DNA of 64,000 nt from Rhodobacteraceae bacterium EL129 (GTDB lineage: Bacteria > Pseudomonadota > Alphaproteobacteria > Rhodobacterales > Rhodobacteraceae). The notes below the pieces were generated by a model, which did not search any database, was not told where the DNA came from, and saw only the letters and a program-made list of their open reading frames with translations. Within the stretch, counting starts at the first letter, position 1; every line of letters begins with the position of its first letter. A program made the position numbers and the translations under genes. Below, piece by piece: positions 43,339 to 53,713 of this stretch. The stretch is taken from positions 1,628,996-1,692,995 of the forward strand of contig ONZJ01000002.1 in NCBI GenBank assembly GCA_900313005.1, in the 5' to 3' direction.

Positions 43339-46098
43339 GTGAACGACACCCCAGAAACACCTGAAAACGAAGATAATTCTCCGCCAGAACGGCTAGTCTA
43401 CGATGGCCCCTCCGTGTCAATCGAAGAGGAGATGAAAACCTCCTATCTCGATTACGCGATGAGCGTGATTGTAAGCCGGGCCATCCCCGATCTGCGGGAC
43501 GGGTTGAAACCGGTGCACAGGCGCATCCTCTATGCGATGCACGAGACCAACAATGGCCACGACAAACCTTATCGCAAATCGGCGCGTCCGGTGGGCGATG
43601 TCATGGGTAAATATCACCCTCACGGCGATTCAGCTATCTATGACGCGTTGGTTCGGATGGCACAGGATTTCTCTATGTCGCTGCCCCTTCTGGACGGGCA
43701 AGGCAACTTTGGGTCGATGGACGGAGATAACGCCGCCGCCATGCGCTATACCGAAGTGCGCATGGACAAGCCCGCCGCCTCGCTGCTGGCGGATATCGAA
43801 AAAGAGACGGTCGATTTTCAAGACAACTATGACGGCAAAGACCGCGAACCCACGGTTCTGCCTGCGCGCTTTCCGAACATGTTGGTCAATGGCGCCGGCG
43901 GCATTGCGGTCGGCATGGCCACCAACATCCCGCCGCATAACTTGGGCGAAGTAGTGGATGCCACGCTGGCGCTGATCGAAAACCCGGATCTGAGCATTGA
44001 GGATCTGATCGAATACGTCCCCGGCCCGGATTTCCCCACGGGCGGCATCATGCTGGGTCGTGGTGGTGCACGCAAAGCCTATATGGAAGGGCGCGGCAGC
44101 GTCATCATCCGCTCGAAAACACGTGCGGAAGAGATTAGGAAGGACCGCTACGCCATTGTAATTGATGAGATTCCTTATCAAGTCAACAAGGCCACTATGA
44201 TCGAAAAGATCGCCGAAGCCGCACGCGACAAGAAGATCGAGGGCATCGCCCACGTCCAGGACGAATCCGACCGGAATGGCGTAAGGGTTGTCGTGGAACT
44301 GAAGCGTGACGCCACGGCTGAGGTCGTGCTGAACCAACTCTTCCGCTTTACACCGATGCAGACCTATTTTGGCTGTAACATGTTGGCCCTGAACGGAGGG
44401 CGGCCGGAACAACTAACGCTCTATGGGTTCTTGTCTGCTTTCATCGCCTTCCGCGAAGAAGTGGTGGCGCGTCGGACAGCTTATGACCTGCGCAAAGCGC
44501 GCGAACGCAGCCATGTGCTGTGTGGCCTGGCCGTTGCTGTCACCAATGTGGACGAGATTGTTGCCACCATCCGGTCCTCAGCGGATGCAGCCGAGGCGCG
44601 TGAACGGTTGATGACCCGCGCCTGGCCCGCGCAGGACATTCTGGAATACATCGCCCTGATCGACGATCCGACCCATACCGCCAATGACGACGGTACCTAT
44701 AACCTGTCAGAAACCCAGGCTCGCGCCATTCTGGAGCTGCGCCTGCAGCGCTTGACCCAGATTGGTGTCAAAGAAGTGACAGATGAGCTGCAAGAGCTGG
44801 CCGGCAAGATCAAGGAATACCTTGCCATTCTTGCCAGCCGCGAACGGATCATGCAGATCATTTCGGACGAGCTGCGCGAGGTGAAAGACCAGTTCGCCGT
44901 GCCACGCCGCACCGAGATTGTCGACTGGTCCGGCGACATGGAAGACGAAGACCTAATCGAGCGTGAAGACATGGTCGTGACGGTCACCGAGTCGGGTTAC
45001 ATCAAACGTACCGCCCTCGCCGATTTCCGCGCGCAGAAGCGTGGCGGCAAAGGTGTGTCGGGCAGTGGGCTGAAGGAAGACGACGTGATCACCACGCTCT
45101 TTGTGGCCAACACCCATACGCAGCTGTTGTTCTTCACCACCGATGGCATGGTCTACAAGCTCAAGACCTGGCGTTTGCCGCAGGGTGGACGGACATCCAA
45201 AGGCAAGGCGATTGTGAACATCCTGCCCATTCCCACGGGCGTCAGCATCGCCGCTATCATGCCCGTGGACGTGCCCGAGGAAGATTGGGCCGATCTGCAG
45301 ATCTTCTTTGCCACTTCCGCCGGTGGTGTACGTCGGAACGCGCTGTCGGATTTCACCAACGTGAAATCCAACGGCAAGATCGCGATGAAGCTGCCGGATG
45401 ATGGCACGATGCTGGTCAACGCTCGAATTTGCAGCGATGACGATGATGTAATGCTGGTCACCACATCAGGCCGCGCCATTCGCTTCCCGACCACCGAGGT
45501 TCGCGTCTTCAAGGGGCGCGATTCCACCGGGGTGCGTGGGATCAAGTTGCAGGGCAAAGATGCGGTTGTGTCCATGTCTGTCATTCGCCACTTCGATGCC
45601 ACCGCCGATGAACGTGCGGCCTACCTCAAGATGCGCCGCCAATTGGCTGGTGCGGATGACACTGAGGTAAGCAGTGACGACGAAGGTGATGAAAACGCTG
45701 CGATTTCTCAGGAACGGTTTGAGGAAATGCAGGCGGCTGAAAACCTGATCCTGACCATATCAGCGCAAGGGGCCGGCAAGCTCAGCTCTTCGCACGACTA
45801 CCCGGTTCGTGGACGTGGCGGCATGGGCGTGCAGGCCATGGACAAGGCCATGCGGGGTGGTGAATTGGTCGCTTCCTTCCCGGTGGAATTGGCGGATCAG
45901 ATCATGCTGGCCACTTCCAAAGGTCAATCCATCCGCGTTCCCGTCGAAGGGATTTCCTTCCGGTCGCGGTCGGCGGGTGGCGTCAAGGTATTTGACACCG
46001 GCAAAGGGGAGCATGTGGTCTCAGTCGCCTGGATCGCCGATCAGGGCGATGAGGATGTAGCGGAGGACAGCGTCGTGGAAACTTCTACCGAAGAGTAA
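43339..46098 (+). CDS. gyrA: DNA gyrase subunit A
   Basis: GyrA breaks and rejoins DNA in gyrase. The 919-residue protein has the catalytic Tyr in [10 protein letters not shown], the quinolone-determining loop [17 protein letters not shown] with Ser and Asp at the wild-type positions, and the C-terminal beta-pinwheel with GyrA-box-type QKRGGKG. An acidic insert ([13 protein letters not shown]) in the C-terminal domain is typical of alphaproteobacteria. The GTG at 43339 is preferred; a TTG at 43318 would add seven residues. Confidence 0.97.
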   Translation: MNDTPETPENEDNSPPERLVYDGPSVSIEEEMKTSYLDYAMSVIVSRAIPDLRDGLKPVHRRILYAMHETNNGHDKPYRKSARPVGDVMGKYHPHGDSAIYDALVRMAQDFSMSLPLLDGQGNFGSMDGDNAAAMRYTEVRMDKPAASLLADIEKETVDFQDNYDGKDREPTVLPARFPNMLVNGAGGIAVGMATNIPPHNLGEVVDATLALIENPDLSIEDLIEYVPGPDFPTGGIMLGRGGARKAYMEGRGSVIIRSKTRAEEIRKDRYAIVIDEIPYQVNKATMIEKIAEAARDKKIEGIAHVQDESDRNGVRVVVELKRDATAEVVLNQLFRFTPMQTYFGCNMLALNGGRPEQLTLYGFLSAFIAFREEVVARRTAYDLRKARERSHVLCGLAVAVTNVDEIVATIRSSADAAEARERLMTRAWPAQDILEYIALIDDPTHTANDDGTYNLSETQARAILELRLQRLTQIGVKEVTDELQELAGKIKEYLAILASRERIMQIISDELREVKDQFAVPRRTEIVDWSGDMEDEDLIEREDMVVTVTESGYIKRTALADFRAQKRGGKGVSGSGLKEDDVITTLFVANTHTQLLFFTTDGMVYKLKTWRLPQGGRTSKGKAIVNILPIPTGVSIAAIMPVDVPEEDWADLQIFFATSAGGVRRNALSDFTNVKSNGKIAMKLPDDGTMLVNARICSDDDDVMLVTTSGRAIRFPTTEVRVFKGRDSTGVRGIKLQGKDAVVSMSVIRHFDATADERAAYLKMRRQLAGADDTEVSSDDEGDENAAISQERFEEMQAAENLILTISAQGAGKLSSSHDYPVRGRGGMGVQAMDKAMRGGELVASFPVELADQIMLATSKGQSIRVPVEGISFRSRSAGGVKVFDTGKGEHVVSVAWIADQGDEDVAEDSVVETSTEE

Positions 46099-46124
46099 CC
46101 AGACCCGGATCTTTGATAAGATTG

Positions 46125-46156
46125 AAAAGGGAGCGACCTTAGGACGCTCCCTTTTT
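46125..46156 (+). terminator. Rho-independent terminator of gyrA
   Basis: AAAAGGGAGCG pairs with CGCTCCCTTTT around a nine-base loop, followed by more T. It begins 27 bases after the gyrA stop. Confidence 0.88.
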
Positions 46157-46183
46157 CATTTTTCGATACTCGTCCAACGGAAA

Positions 46184-46210
46184 TGGCGCGTCTTACACTA
46201 AGACGCGCCA
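46184..46210 (-). terminator. Hairpin after the polysaccharide export gene
   Basis: A perfect 11-base stem (TGGCGCGTCTT with AAGACGCGCCA) with a five-base loop lies 26 bases beyond the stop of the minus-strand gene. The T-run on the minus strand is only three bases. Confidence 0.55.
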
Positions 46211-46235
46211 CGCCAATAATCGCAAATATGATAGG

Positions 46236-47354
46236 TTAGTTTGTCAGTCCGTTGACGGTGGCACCTGCACCAACAACTGACCCGAAGAGCCCCAGAATTG
46301 TACGAGCTGATGCCACAGGCGATTCCGTGGCCAGCAGCGTGTCCTGCGGGTGCACCATGAACTGGCGCGCGGCAAACAAGCCATCGGCCGAGGTCAGGTC
46401 GATCGTAAAGACAACCTGCTGCATGTTTGGACCGCCAGACCCGGTCACCACATCGCTCCCGCTGTATTCGCGCAGGATCAGAATGCCGCGTGGATCTGCA
46501 CGCGCATCGTTCAACCCGCCCATGGCCGACATGGCCTCCATTGCGCTCATCTCTTCTTTTTCAAAGTAGATGACACTTTCCTGTGCGGCGGCGCCCAACA
46601 CATTGAAGGTGCGGTCGTCTTCAACAACTGAGATCTGATCCCCACCTTTCAGACGTACATTGCGGGATGCATCCGCCAGCAGCGCGTCTGCGCGGGTTTC
46701 AAAGGTCTGACCACCGCGCTGCAGACGCACCAGTGGATGCCGCAGCGAGGACGAGATGCCGCCGCCCAAAGCAAGTGCTGTCAAAATCTTGGTGTTCTGG
46801 TTTTCCAGCGGATAACGGCCTGGCGCACCAACGCCGCTCACCATGTCGATCGAATTGTTGCGTCCTGGCTCTACCGAAAGCTGAACTTGTGCTGACGGCG
46901 AAATTTCTTCCAGCGCCCGCTGCAAACGGCTGCGTGCTGCGGATTGAGAGAGGCCACGCACATGGACATCTCCCACATAGGGCATGAATATCTTGCCACC
47001 TGCCGAGACCGTCATTGCCGGTAGAATGGTTTGCTTGCTGCCCACCTGTGACAGAAGTGAATTTTCTTCCGAGTCCCAAACCACAATGATCAGGCGGTCG
47101 CCTGTCTGGATCACTGATCCATCCGGGCCATGGTCGCGCCCGAACCAATGGTAGTGGCCATGCCATCCCGTCGCGGGCCAGCTGGCCAGTACATCCGTAA
47201 GGTCACGCGTGACCTCGACAACCTGGAAAGTAGGGTTCTCGGATTCGCTTTCGTTCAAGACTTCTGATTGCAGGGCGGCACCGCGTGGCACCGAACAGGC
47301 TGCCAAAAGTGAGCAAATACCAATGATTACGAGATATCGTGAAAGCTGAGCCAA
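46236..47354 (-). CDS. Wza-type polysaccharide export lipoprotein
   Basis: A 372-residue outer-membrane-associated protein. It has a signal peptide with lipobox (LLAACS), a Poly_export domain (about residues 80-170, with GKIFMPYVGDVHVRGLS) and SLBB-type domains (VSGVGAPGRYPLE; VLGAAAQESVIYFE). Such proteins form the export channel for exo- or capsular polysaccharide. No Wzc-type tyrosine kinase is adjacent. The sugar-modifying genes diverge from it 108 bases away, so it probably serves the same surface polymer. Confidence 0.9.
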   Translation of the reverse strand: MAQLSRYLVIIGICSLLAACSVPRGAALQSEVLNESESENPTFQVVEVTRDLTDVLASWPATGWHGHYHWFGRDHGPDGSVIQTGDRLIIVVWDSEENSLLSQVGSKQTILPAMTVSAGGKIFMPYVGDVHVRGLSQSAARSRLQRALEEISPSAQVQLSVEPGRNNSIDMVSGVGAPGRYPLENQNTKILTALALGGGISSSLRHPLVRLQRGGQTFETRADALLADASRNVRLKGGDQISVVEDDRTFNVLGAAAQESVIYFEKEEMSAMEAMSAMGGLNDARADPRGILILREYSGSDVVTGSGGPNMQQVVFTIDLTSADGLFAARQFMVHPQDTLLATESPVASARTILGLFGSVVGAGATVNGLTN

Positions 47355-47462
47355 TGGTTCCCCCCGGAGCCGCTGAATACTACATATTCCAATTGTTCCC
47401 TAACCCGCTCAAGGGCTAGTATACAATCAAAATGTGTCTGGAACTCCGGAGAACGGCGAATC

Positions 47463-48314
47463 GTGGCCAAAACACCGCAAACCCAAACCCTTCTGTTCGT
47501 TGGGTCCGGCGGGCGTTTGGGCCAGTTGCTGAGCGGGGTGTGGGACGTCGATGGTCACGGGCTTGGGGCTGCATATTTCGCCAGCCGGGATGGACAGGGT
47601 GACATAACATTAGACGCAGATGATCTGCCGGACACATTGCCCGCTTGCGACAGCGTGGTGGCTTTGTGGGGTGTGACTTCGGGCGACAAAAGCGCATTGG
47701 CTCGTAATACCGCATTGGCTGAAGCCAGTTGGCTTGTGGCGCAGGCCTGTGGGGCCCGTAGGGTGTTTCACATGTCCTCGGCCGCGATTTACGGGCCAGG
47801 TCGTCGGCTGAGCGAAGATGACGCCCCTTCCCCCGCCAATGCCTACGGCGAGGCCAAAAGTGATATGGAAAGGCGCGTTGCTCAACTTCCGCATGATCAA
47901 GTCGCGCATTGCTGTCTTCGGTTGGCCAATGTTGTAGGGGCTGACAGTCTGGCCGCCGGCCTTGCACCCGGCCGGCACGACCCGGTTGAGCTGAGCCAGT
48001 TTCCGGACGACCGCGGCCCGCTGCGTAGCTACATCAGCCCAGGACATCTGGCGCAGATACTGGTGTCTCTCAGCGGAGTGTCCTCCGAAAATCTCCCGCC
48101 TGTAGTGAATGTGGCGGCCTCCACGCCCGTCGAGATGGAGGATCTGGTCCGTGCCGCCGGAAACCAAGTGATTTGGCGCACCGCCACTGAGGGCGATCGA
48201 CAGACCGTCATCCTTGAGACGCAAAGACTTGAGCGCTTGCTGCCTGAGCTGGCCCTGCATAAAACCGCATCTCAGATGATCACGGACTTGAGGCGCGCGA
48301 AGGGCGAAGGATGA
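47463..48314 (+). CDS. NAD-dependent epimerase/dehydratase-like protein
   Basis: A 283-residue extended-SDR protein for nucleotide-sugar modification. The N-terminal glycine-rich motif is VGSGGRLG rather than the usual TGxxGxxG, a mild deviation. The active-site Ser (MSSAAIYGPG) and YGEAK motif are intact. The start is GTG with CGGAG upstream. It overlaps the sugar transferase by four bases, so the two act together, probably on an UDP-linked sugar. The exact substrate is unknown. Confidence 0.85.
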   Translation: MAKTPQTQTLLFVGSGGRLGQLLSGVWDVDGHGLGAAYFASRDGQGDITLDADDLPDTLPACDSVVALWGVTSGDKSALARNTALAEASWLVAQACGARRVFHMSSAAIYGPGRRLSEDDAPSPANAYGEAKSDMERRVAQLPHDQVAHCCLRLANVVGADSLAAGLAPGRHDPVELSQFPDDRGPLRSYISPGHLAQILVSLSGVSSENLPPVVNVAASTPVEMEDLVRAAGNQVIWRTATEGDRQTVILETQRLERLLPELALHKTASQMITDLRRAKGEG

Positions 48315-48919
48315 CAATAGGGAAACGGTTTTTTGATGTTGTCCTGGCCTTGCTTCTGGGCGTGGTGTTGCTTGTACCGATGCTATTCATTGCCTTGCTG
48401 ATCATGCTGCGCGATGGCAGGCCCGTTTTGTACTTGTCCGAGCGCATGAAGACACCCACCGAGGGTTTTCAGCTGTGGAAGTTTCGCACCATGACCGTGG
48501 TCGAGACGGACACAGGCGTATCGGGCGGCAACAAGGCCGCGCGGGTCACGCCCATCGGAGCGAAACTGCGCCGATACCGGTTGGATGAGTTGCCTCAGCT
48601 GTGGAACATCTTGCGCGGAGACATCAGCTTTGTCGGTCCGCGCCCCCCTCTGCGGCGGTATGTTGAGCTGCGCCCCGATCTTTACGCGCAGGTTTTACGC
48701 AGCCGCCCGGGTGTCACGGGGCTGGCCACAATCGTGTTTCACCAGACCGAAGAACGTCTGCTCAGCCCCTGTCAGACAGCGGAAGACACCGAGGCCGTCT
48801 ATCTAAGACGATGCGTCCCGGTCAAAGGGCGGCTTGATCTAATCTATGCCGCCAATCAAAGCCTGTGCTACGATGTGGCCTTGATTGCCGAGACTTTACG
48901 CCGCGTGTTTCAGCGCTGA
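48311..48919 (+). CDS. Polyprenyl-phosphate sugar-1-phosphate transferase
   Basis: A 202-residue inner-membrane enzyme that starts polysaccharide synthesis by moving a sugar-1-phosphate from a nucleotide sugar to undecaprenyl phosphate. One N-terminal membrane segment (about residues 10-32) is followed by the signature motifs KFRTM and RLDELPQLWNILRGDISFVG. It is the minimal monotopic type (PglC/WcaJ C-terminal domain). It overlaps the epimerase gene and is the probable initiating enzyme of this locus. Confidence 0.92.
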   Translation: MTIGKRFFDVVLALLLGVVLLVPMLFIALLIMLRDGRPVLYLSERMKTPTEGFQLWKFRTMTVVETDTGVSGGNKAARVTPIGAKLRRYRLDELPQLWNILRGDISFVGPRPPLRRYVELRPDLYAQVLRSRPGVTGLATIVFHQTEERLLSPCQTAEDTEAVYLRRCVPVKGRLDLIYAANQSLCYDVALIAETLRRVFQR

Positions 48920-49151
48920 AGACTCGCGTGTGTCCAGCGCAATTACCACAACCTCAGATTTCGGCACAACTCCGCCTTTGCACGTGACTTTTTGATCAAC
49001 AAACGTGTCGAAGCACCTGATGTGGTAATGTAATCGCTCCTCCCGCTTGCCAGAAAACAGGGTTTTAGGTATGGATTTGGCCGATCAATAGTCAAAAAAC
49101 CGGCTGCTGCGTCTGAGGCGGCTGGGTATTGGCGTCAAGGAATTTACGGTA

Positions 49152-51029
49152 ATGCTTTACGATCTCGCAGTGTCACTCAGCCGGTCCCAAAAGCGTGGCA
49201 TTCTGTTGTGTATCGACGTTCTGCTGATCGGCATTGCCCATATCGCCGCACATGTCCTCATCCTGGGCGCGGGCTCTATCTGGGCCACGCCCCAAAACCT
49301 GGTGATTGATCTTATTGCGATGCTCTCTACTGGCGTCGTGCTGACGGTGTTGTTGGGCCTGCACAAGATCAAGCTGAATGCTTACGAGATGCAAGGTGTG
49401 ATCGACAGTGCCTTTGTCGCTGTCGTCATTGTTGCTGCCGGGCTTGCAACGTCCCTTCTGTTGCCCGGCGCAGGCACCCCACCACATGTCTATGTCGTAT
49501 CGGGGATGCTGTTTTTGATCCTATCGGTGACGATGCGCCTTGTGATGCGCCAGATTTTGCTGGGGATTTACCATCGCGGAAGCCCCCGCACCTCGATCCT
49601 GATCTACGGCGCGGGCCAGACGGGTCAGCAGCTCGCCTCGGCCCTCGCCACAGATGATGCGGTGCAACCGGTTGCCTTTGTAGATGATGATCTGCGTCTG
49701 CAAAACCTGACCATTGCGGGCCTTCGGGTGCATAGCGCATCAGATATCCCTGCCTTGGTCGAGCGTCACCAAATCAGCCGCGTGATCCTGGCGATGCCCT
49801 CGACCAGCCATACGGTACGCGCGAAAATCACTAAGAAACTGACGCCGCTTGGCATGGAAGTGCACGTGTTGCCTTCGTTTGCCGATCTATTGGCGGACAC
49901 AGGCAAAACGCTGTCTGATACGCACCGGGTCGATCACAACGACCTGTTAGGGCGCGATAACCTGGAAGGCGCCTTACCGGGGGTGTCTGACACCTATCAG
50001 GGTCGCCGTATTCTGGTCACGGGGGCCGGTGGCTCCATTGGGTCGGAACTCTGTCGCCAGCTTATTCTCTACAAGCCGGCCGGCCTGATCTTGCTGGATC
50101 ACGGCGAACACGCCCTCTTTCGAATTGACCGTGAGCTTAAGGGCATGGCGGAAGGCTTGGATATTCAGCCCGTTCTGGGATCCGTGTGTGACAAATCGCT
50201 TGTGCGCGAAGTGATGCAAGACATGAAAGTCGATATCGTGTTGCACGCGGCGGCTTACAAACATGTGCCTTTGGTTGAAGGCAATGCACTGGAAGGCATG
50301 CGCAACAACGTGTTGGGCACCAAATGCGTGGCGGATGCCGCCCGCGAAGCCGGGGTGGAGCGTTTCATTCTGGTCTCGACCGACAAGGCAGTACGACCCT
50401 CCTCGGCGATGGGGGCCTCGAAACGCTTGGCTGAGATGAGTGTGCAAGACCTTGCAACCCGAAGCGAAAATACCCGCTTTTCGATGGTCCGGTTTGGCAA
50501 TGTGCTGGGGTCCAGCGGATCAGTCATCCCATTGTTTCAGGAGCAGATTATCAATGGTGGCCCTGTCACGCTTACCCATTCGGATGTGACGCGCTATTTC
50601 ATGACCATCCCGGAAGCGGTGCGTCTGGTGCTGGTAGCGGGCTCATTCGCGCGCGGCGGCGATGTGTTTGTGCTTGATATGGGCAAGCCAGTACCCGTCT
50701 ATAATGTCGCGCGTCAGATGATCGAGGCCGCAGGGCTGACCGTCCGAGATGAAGCCAATCCTGAGGGTGACATAGAAATCAAAGTCACCGGTCTGCGCCC
50801 GGGCGAAAAACTACACGAGGAGCTTTTAATCGGCTCAGACATGCTGACCACGCCGCACCCCAAGATCTTGCGCGCGCAAGAAGAGCATCTGTCCGAAATT
50901 GAGATGGCCAATGTGTTGCAGTCTCTGCGCCAGGCCGTGGATACACGCGACAGGAACACGTTGCAGGGTATTCTGACCAAATGGATCGAAAAACCCGCGG
51001 CCACAGATGATGTTGCCGCTCAGCTCTGA
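49152..51029 (+). CDS. CapD/WbpM-type nucleotide-sugar 4,6-dehydratase, membrane bound
   Basis: A 625-residue protein: four N-terminal membrane helices (about residues 15-130), a CoA-binding-like domain (about 145-260), and an extended-SDR catalytic domain (about 280-570) with TGAGGSIGSELCRQL and the SxK-type site seen in membrane 4,6-dehydratases (VSTDKAVRPSSAMGASK). It converts UDP-GlcNAc to the 4-keto-6-deoxy sugar used in surface polymers. It is preceded by a 232-base gene-free gap, so it has its own promoter. The polysaccharide block ends here. Confidence 0.93.
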   Translation: MLYDLAVSLSRSQKRGILLCIDVLLIGIAHIAAHVLILGAGSIWATPQNLVIDLIAMLSTGVVLTVLLGLHKIKLNAYEMQGVIDSAFVAVVIVAAGLATSLLLPGAGTPPHVYVVSGMLFLILSVTMRLVMRQILLGIYHRGSPRTSILIYGAGQTGQQLASALATDDAVQPVAFVDDDLRLQNLTIAGLRVHSASDIPALVERHQISRVILAMPSTSHTVRAKITKKLTPLGMEVHVLPSFADLLADTGKTLSDTHRVDHNDLLGRDNLEGALPGVSDTYQGRRILVTGAGGSIGSELCRQLILYKPAGLILLDHGEHALFRIDRELKGMAEGLDIQPVLGSVCDKSLVREVMQDMKVDIVLHAAAYKHVPLVEGNALEGMRNNVLGTKCVADAAREAGVERFILVSTDKAVRPSSAMGASKRLAEMSVQDLATRSENTRFSMVRFGNVLGSSGSVIPLFQEQIINGGPVTLTHSDVTRYFMTIPEAVRLVLVAGSFARGGDVFVLDMGKPVPVYNVARQMIEAAGLTVRDEANPEGDIEIKVTGLRPGEKLHEELLIGSDMLTTPHPKILRAQEEHLSEIEMANVLQSLRQAVDTRDRNTLQGILTKWIEKPAATDDVAAQL

Positions 51030-51047
51030 AGTGTTAAGCGCTCCCTT

Positions 51048-52511
51048 CTAGCTGTAGAGCGCCCCGAATTTCTCAGACAGATAAGACATCAAGGGCACTT
51101 CAGTCGGAGCCTTCCCGCTGGCGCGCTCAATGGCATCACGCGGCGCATAAAGCCCGCCGTGCTGCTGAACGTGCTGTTGCAGCCAATCTGTTGCTTGCGT
51201 GAGCTGTCCCTGTGCCAGCTGATCCTCTAATCCACGCACTGCGGTCTGAAGCGCTTCGAACAGGCATCCTGCATAGACATTGCCCAAGGCATATGTCGGG
51301 AAATACCCAAATAGACCCACAGACCAATGCACATCCTGCAAGACGCCGTTTGACGGGCGGTCCACAGCAAAGCCAAAATCGGCCTTGAAGCGGTCGTTCC
51401 AGGCTGCCTCCAAATCGGCCACTTGCAGATCTCCGGCGATCAAGGCGCGTTCCAGATCGAACCGCAGCATGATGTGAAGGTTATATTGCACCTCGTCTGC
51501 TTCGGTGCGGATAAAGCCGCGGTGCATGCGGTTGACCGTGGCGTAGAAGTCTTCTTCATCCACACTCATCTTCCCAAATGCATCGTGCATCCGCCCGTAC
51601 AACCAACCGCAGAAAGCACGACTGCGGCCCAGTTGGTTTTCGTATATCCGGCTTTGGCTTTCGTGCACGCCCATCGACACACCACTCCCCAGAGGGGTCA
51701 GCTTGTAGGCGGGATTGATGTTTTGCTCATAACAGGCATGGCCGGTTTCATGGATCGTGGAGTAGATGCAATTGAACGGATCCGTGTCGCTGGTGCGGGT
51801 GGTGATGCGCACATCATCGCCGGACCCGGACGAAAATGGATGCACTGCACGGTCCAAACGACCCCGGTTCAAATCATAGCCAAAGACCTGTGCCAATGCC
51901 GTGGACAATCCGATCTGACCCTCCCCAGGAAATTGGCCGCAGATCGCAGGCCGTTCCGGCTGTGACAGTGCCACGCCGCGCAATGCCACCAACCCTGGGC
52001 GCATGGCGTCAAAGATGGCTTCAATCTCGGCAGCCGTGGTTTCCGGCTCGTAGTCTTCCAGCAGGGCGTCATAAATATCGCCCCCCTTGGCCAGAGCCGC
52101 CCCTTCTTGCCGTTTGAGGTTCAGGACTTCTTCAAGGACCGGAGCAAAGCTGGCGAAGTCATCCGATTGGCGGGCCTCTGCCCAGATGCCCTGTGATTTG
52201 CTTGTCAGACGGGCCAACGCCTCGGCCAGATCGCCGGGGACACGCAACAGGCGAGTGTAGTCCCGTTGAATATGACGCAACTGCGCTGTTCCAACCGCAT
52301 CGGGCGCCTCGGCCTTGGCCAGCCAGTCTCCGATACGCGGGTTGGTCCGGCGCGCATGCAGGATCGCTTGAATAGCGCCTGATTCCTCGGCCCGTTGATC
52401 CGCTGCACCACGGGGCATCATGGTTTCCTGATCCCAACCAAGGCGGCCGGCCACCTGACTCAGGGCTTCGGTTTGGCGCTGGAACGCCATCAGTTGGTCA
52501 TAGGCTGTCAT
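51048..52511 (-). CDS. M32 family carboxypeptidase
   Basis: A 487-residue zinc metallo-carboxypeptidase, cytoplasmic. The HExxH site is HETGHACYEQ, and the family motifs DVRITTRTSD-type and GVHESQSRIYENQLGRS are present. It removes C-terminal residues from peptides with broad specificity. The gene follows ctaA by five bases and ends convergently to the CapD gene. Length is normal for the family. Confidence 0.94.
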   Translation of the reverse strand: MTAYDQLMAFQRQTEALSQVAGRLGWDQETMMPRGAADQRAEESGAIQAILHARRTNPRIGDWLAKAEAPDAVGTAQLRHIQRDYTRLLRVPGDLAEALARLTSKSQGIWAEARQSDDFASFAPVLEEVLNLKRQEGAALAKGGDIYDALLEDYEPETTAAEIEAIFDAMRPGLVALRGVALSQPERPAICGQFPGEGQIGLSTALAQVFGYDLNRGRLDRAVHPFSSGSGDDVRITTRTSDTDPFNCIYSTIHETGHACYEQNINPAYKLTPLGSGVSMGVHESQSRIYENQLGRSRAFCGWLYGRMHDAFGKMSVDEEDFYATVNRMHRGFIRTEADEVQYNLHIMLRFDLERALIAGDLQVADLEAAWNDRFKADFGFAVDRPSNGVLQDVHWSVGLFGYFPTYALGNVYAGCLFEALQTAVRGLEDQLAQGQLTQATDWLQQHVQQHGGLYAPRDAIERASGKAPTEVPLMSYLSEKFGALYS

Positions 52512-52516
52512 GGTGA

Positions 52517-53656
52517 TTATCCCCGGATGGATTGCACGTGTGGATAGAGGCTGAGGAACCGCGCCCGCAAAATCAGCACCCAGACTGCCACCGCCAGTAC
52601 CTGATGCACGATCGCCACTTGCCAGGGGGCCCCGTAAAGCACGGTCATAATCCCCAACACAACCTGAGCCACCAGCGCAATGAAAGCGGCTGAGAAGGCG
52701 GCTCTGGTGGCCACATGCGCCGATCCGCGCCCGCGCAGCCAGACCACCACGGCAAAGGCCAGCAACAGATAGCCCGTGATGCGGTGAATGAATTGCACGA
52801 GACCCGGATTCTCAAAAAAATTGCGCCAGGCCGGTTCGATCAGAAAAGGATCGGGGGGAATGATTTGCCCGCCCATCAGGGGCCAATCGGTGTAAGATCG
52901 ACCGGCATCTATTCCTGCCACCAAAGCGCCTATGAGTATTTGCAGGAAGGCGAAATGCAAAAGGCCCGTCGACAAGCCGAACAGTTTGGCTTCCTTACCG
53001 CGCCGCGCCTGCATCAACGCACGGTCGTCTCGGCCCAGCATCTGGATGTACCAGGCAATAAATCCGAGGATCACAAAGGCCAAACCCAGATGCACCGCCA
53101 GCCTGTAGCTCGCCACATCCATCATACCGCCCTTAAGCCCCGAGCTGACCATCCACCAGCCCACTGCGCCCTGAAGGCCGCCCAAAGCGCCCAATAAGGC
53201 CAGACGCCCTGTCCAGCCGGTTGGGATTTTGCGTGCGGCCAGAAAGCCAAAGAAGCCGATGGCCCAGACAAGGCCGATCACGCGGCCCAATTGCCGATGA
53301 CCCCATTCCCACCAGTAGATGGTTTTGAAATCAGCCAGCTCCATCCAGCTGTTCTGCACCTGAAACTCAGGAATTTCCTGATACTTGGCAAACTCAGCCT
53401 GCCAGTCGGCTGCATTCATCGGCGGCATTGCCCCGGTCAGAGGCTTCCACTCGGTGATGCTGAGCCCGCTGTCGGTCAGGCGTGTCAGCCCGCCCACAAC
53501 GATCATGATCACCACAAGAGCGAAAAGAACCATCAGCCACAGCCGGATCGGCCCTCTCGCGCCGCCTCGACCTTGGTCAATCATCCCGCCTTTGGGTTCC
53601 GTTTCGCGGCTCTCGCCCTCGCCCACCTCTTCAAAGATGCTGCGCTTTGCACTCAT
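52517..53656 (-). CDS. ctaA: Haem A synthase
   Basis: CtaA oxidises the C8 methyl of haem O to make haem A for cytochrome oxidase. The 379-residue protein has eight hydrophobic segments in two four-helix halves. The His ligands are in EWGHRQLGR, AVHLGLAFV, FIHRITGYLL and IVHQVLAVAV, the alphaproteobacterial CtaA order. It belongs to an operon with trmJ (57 bases upstream) and the M32 gene (five bases downstream). ctaB and ctaCDE are not in the window. Confidence 0.95.
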   Translation of the reverse strand: MSAKRSIFEEVGEGESRETEPKGGMIDQGRGGARGPIRLWLMVLFALVVIMIVVGGLTRLTDSGLSITEWKPLTGAMPPMNAADWQAEFAKYQEIPEFQVQNSWMELADFKTIYWWEWGHRQLGRVIGLVWAIGFFGFLAARKIPTGWTGRLALLGALGGLQGAVGWWMVSSGLKGGMMDVASYRLAVHLGLAFVILGFIAWYIQMLGRDDRALMQARRGKEAKLFGLSTGLLHFAFLQILIGALVAGIDAGRSYTDWPLMGGQIIPPDPFLIEPAWRNFFENPGLVQFIHRITGYLLLAFAVVVWLRGRGSAHVATRAAFSAAFIALVAQVVLGIMTVLYGAPWQVAIVHQVLAVAVWVLILRARFLSLYPHVQSIRG

Positions 53657-53713
53657 CTGGCTGCCCTCAATACCTCATGTCAGGGCCAAGGGTAGTGCCC
53701 CGCCCTGCCCGCT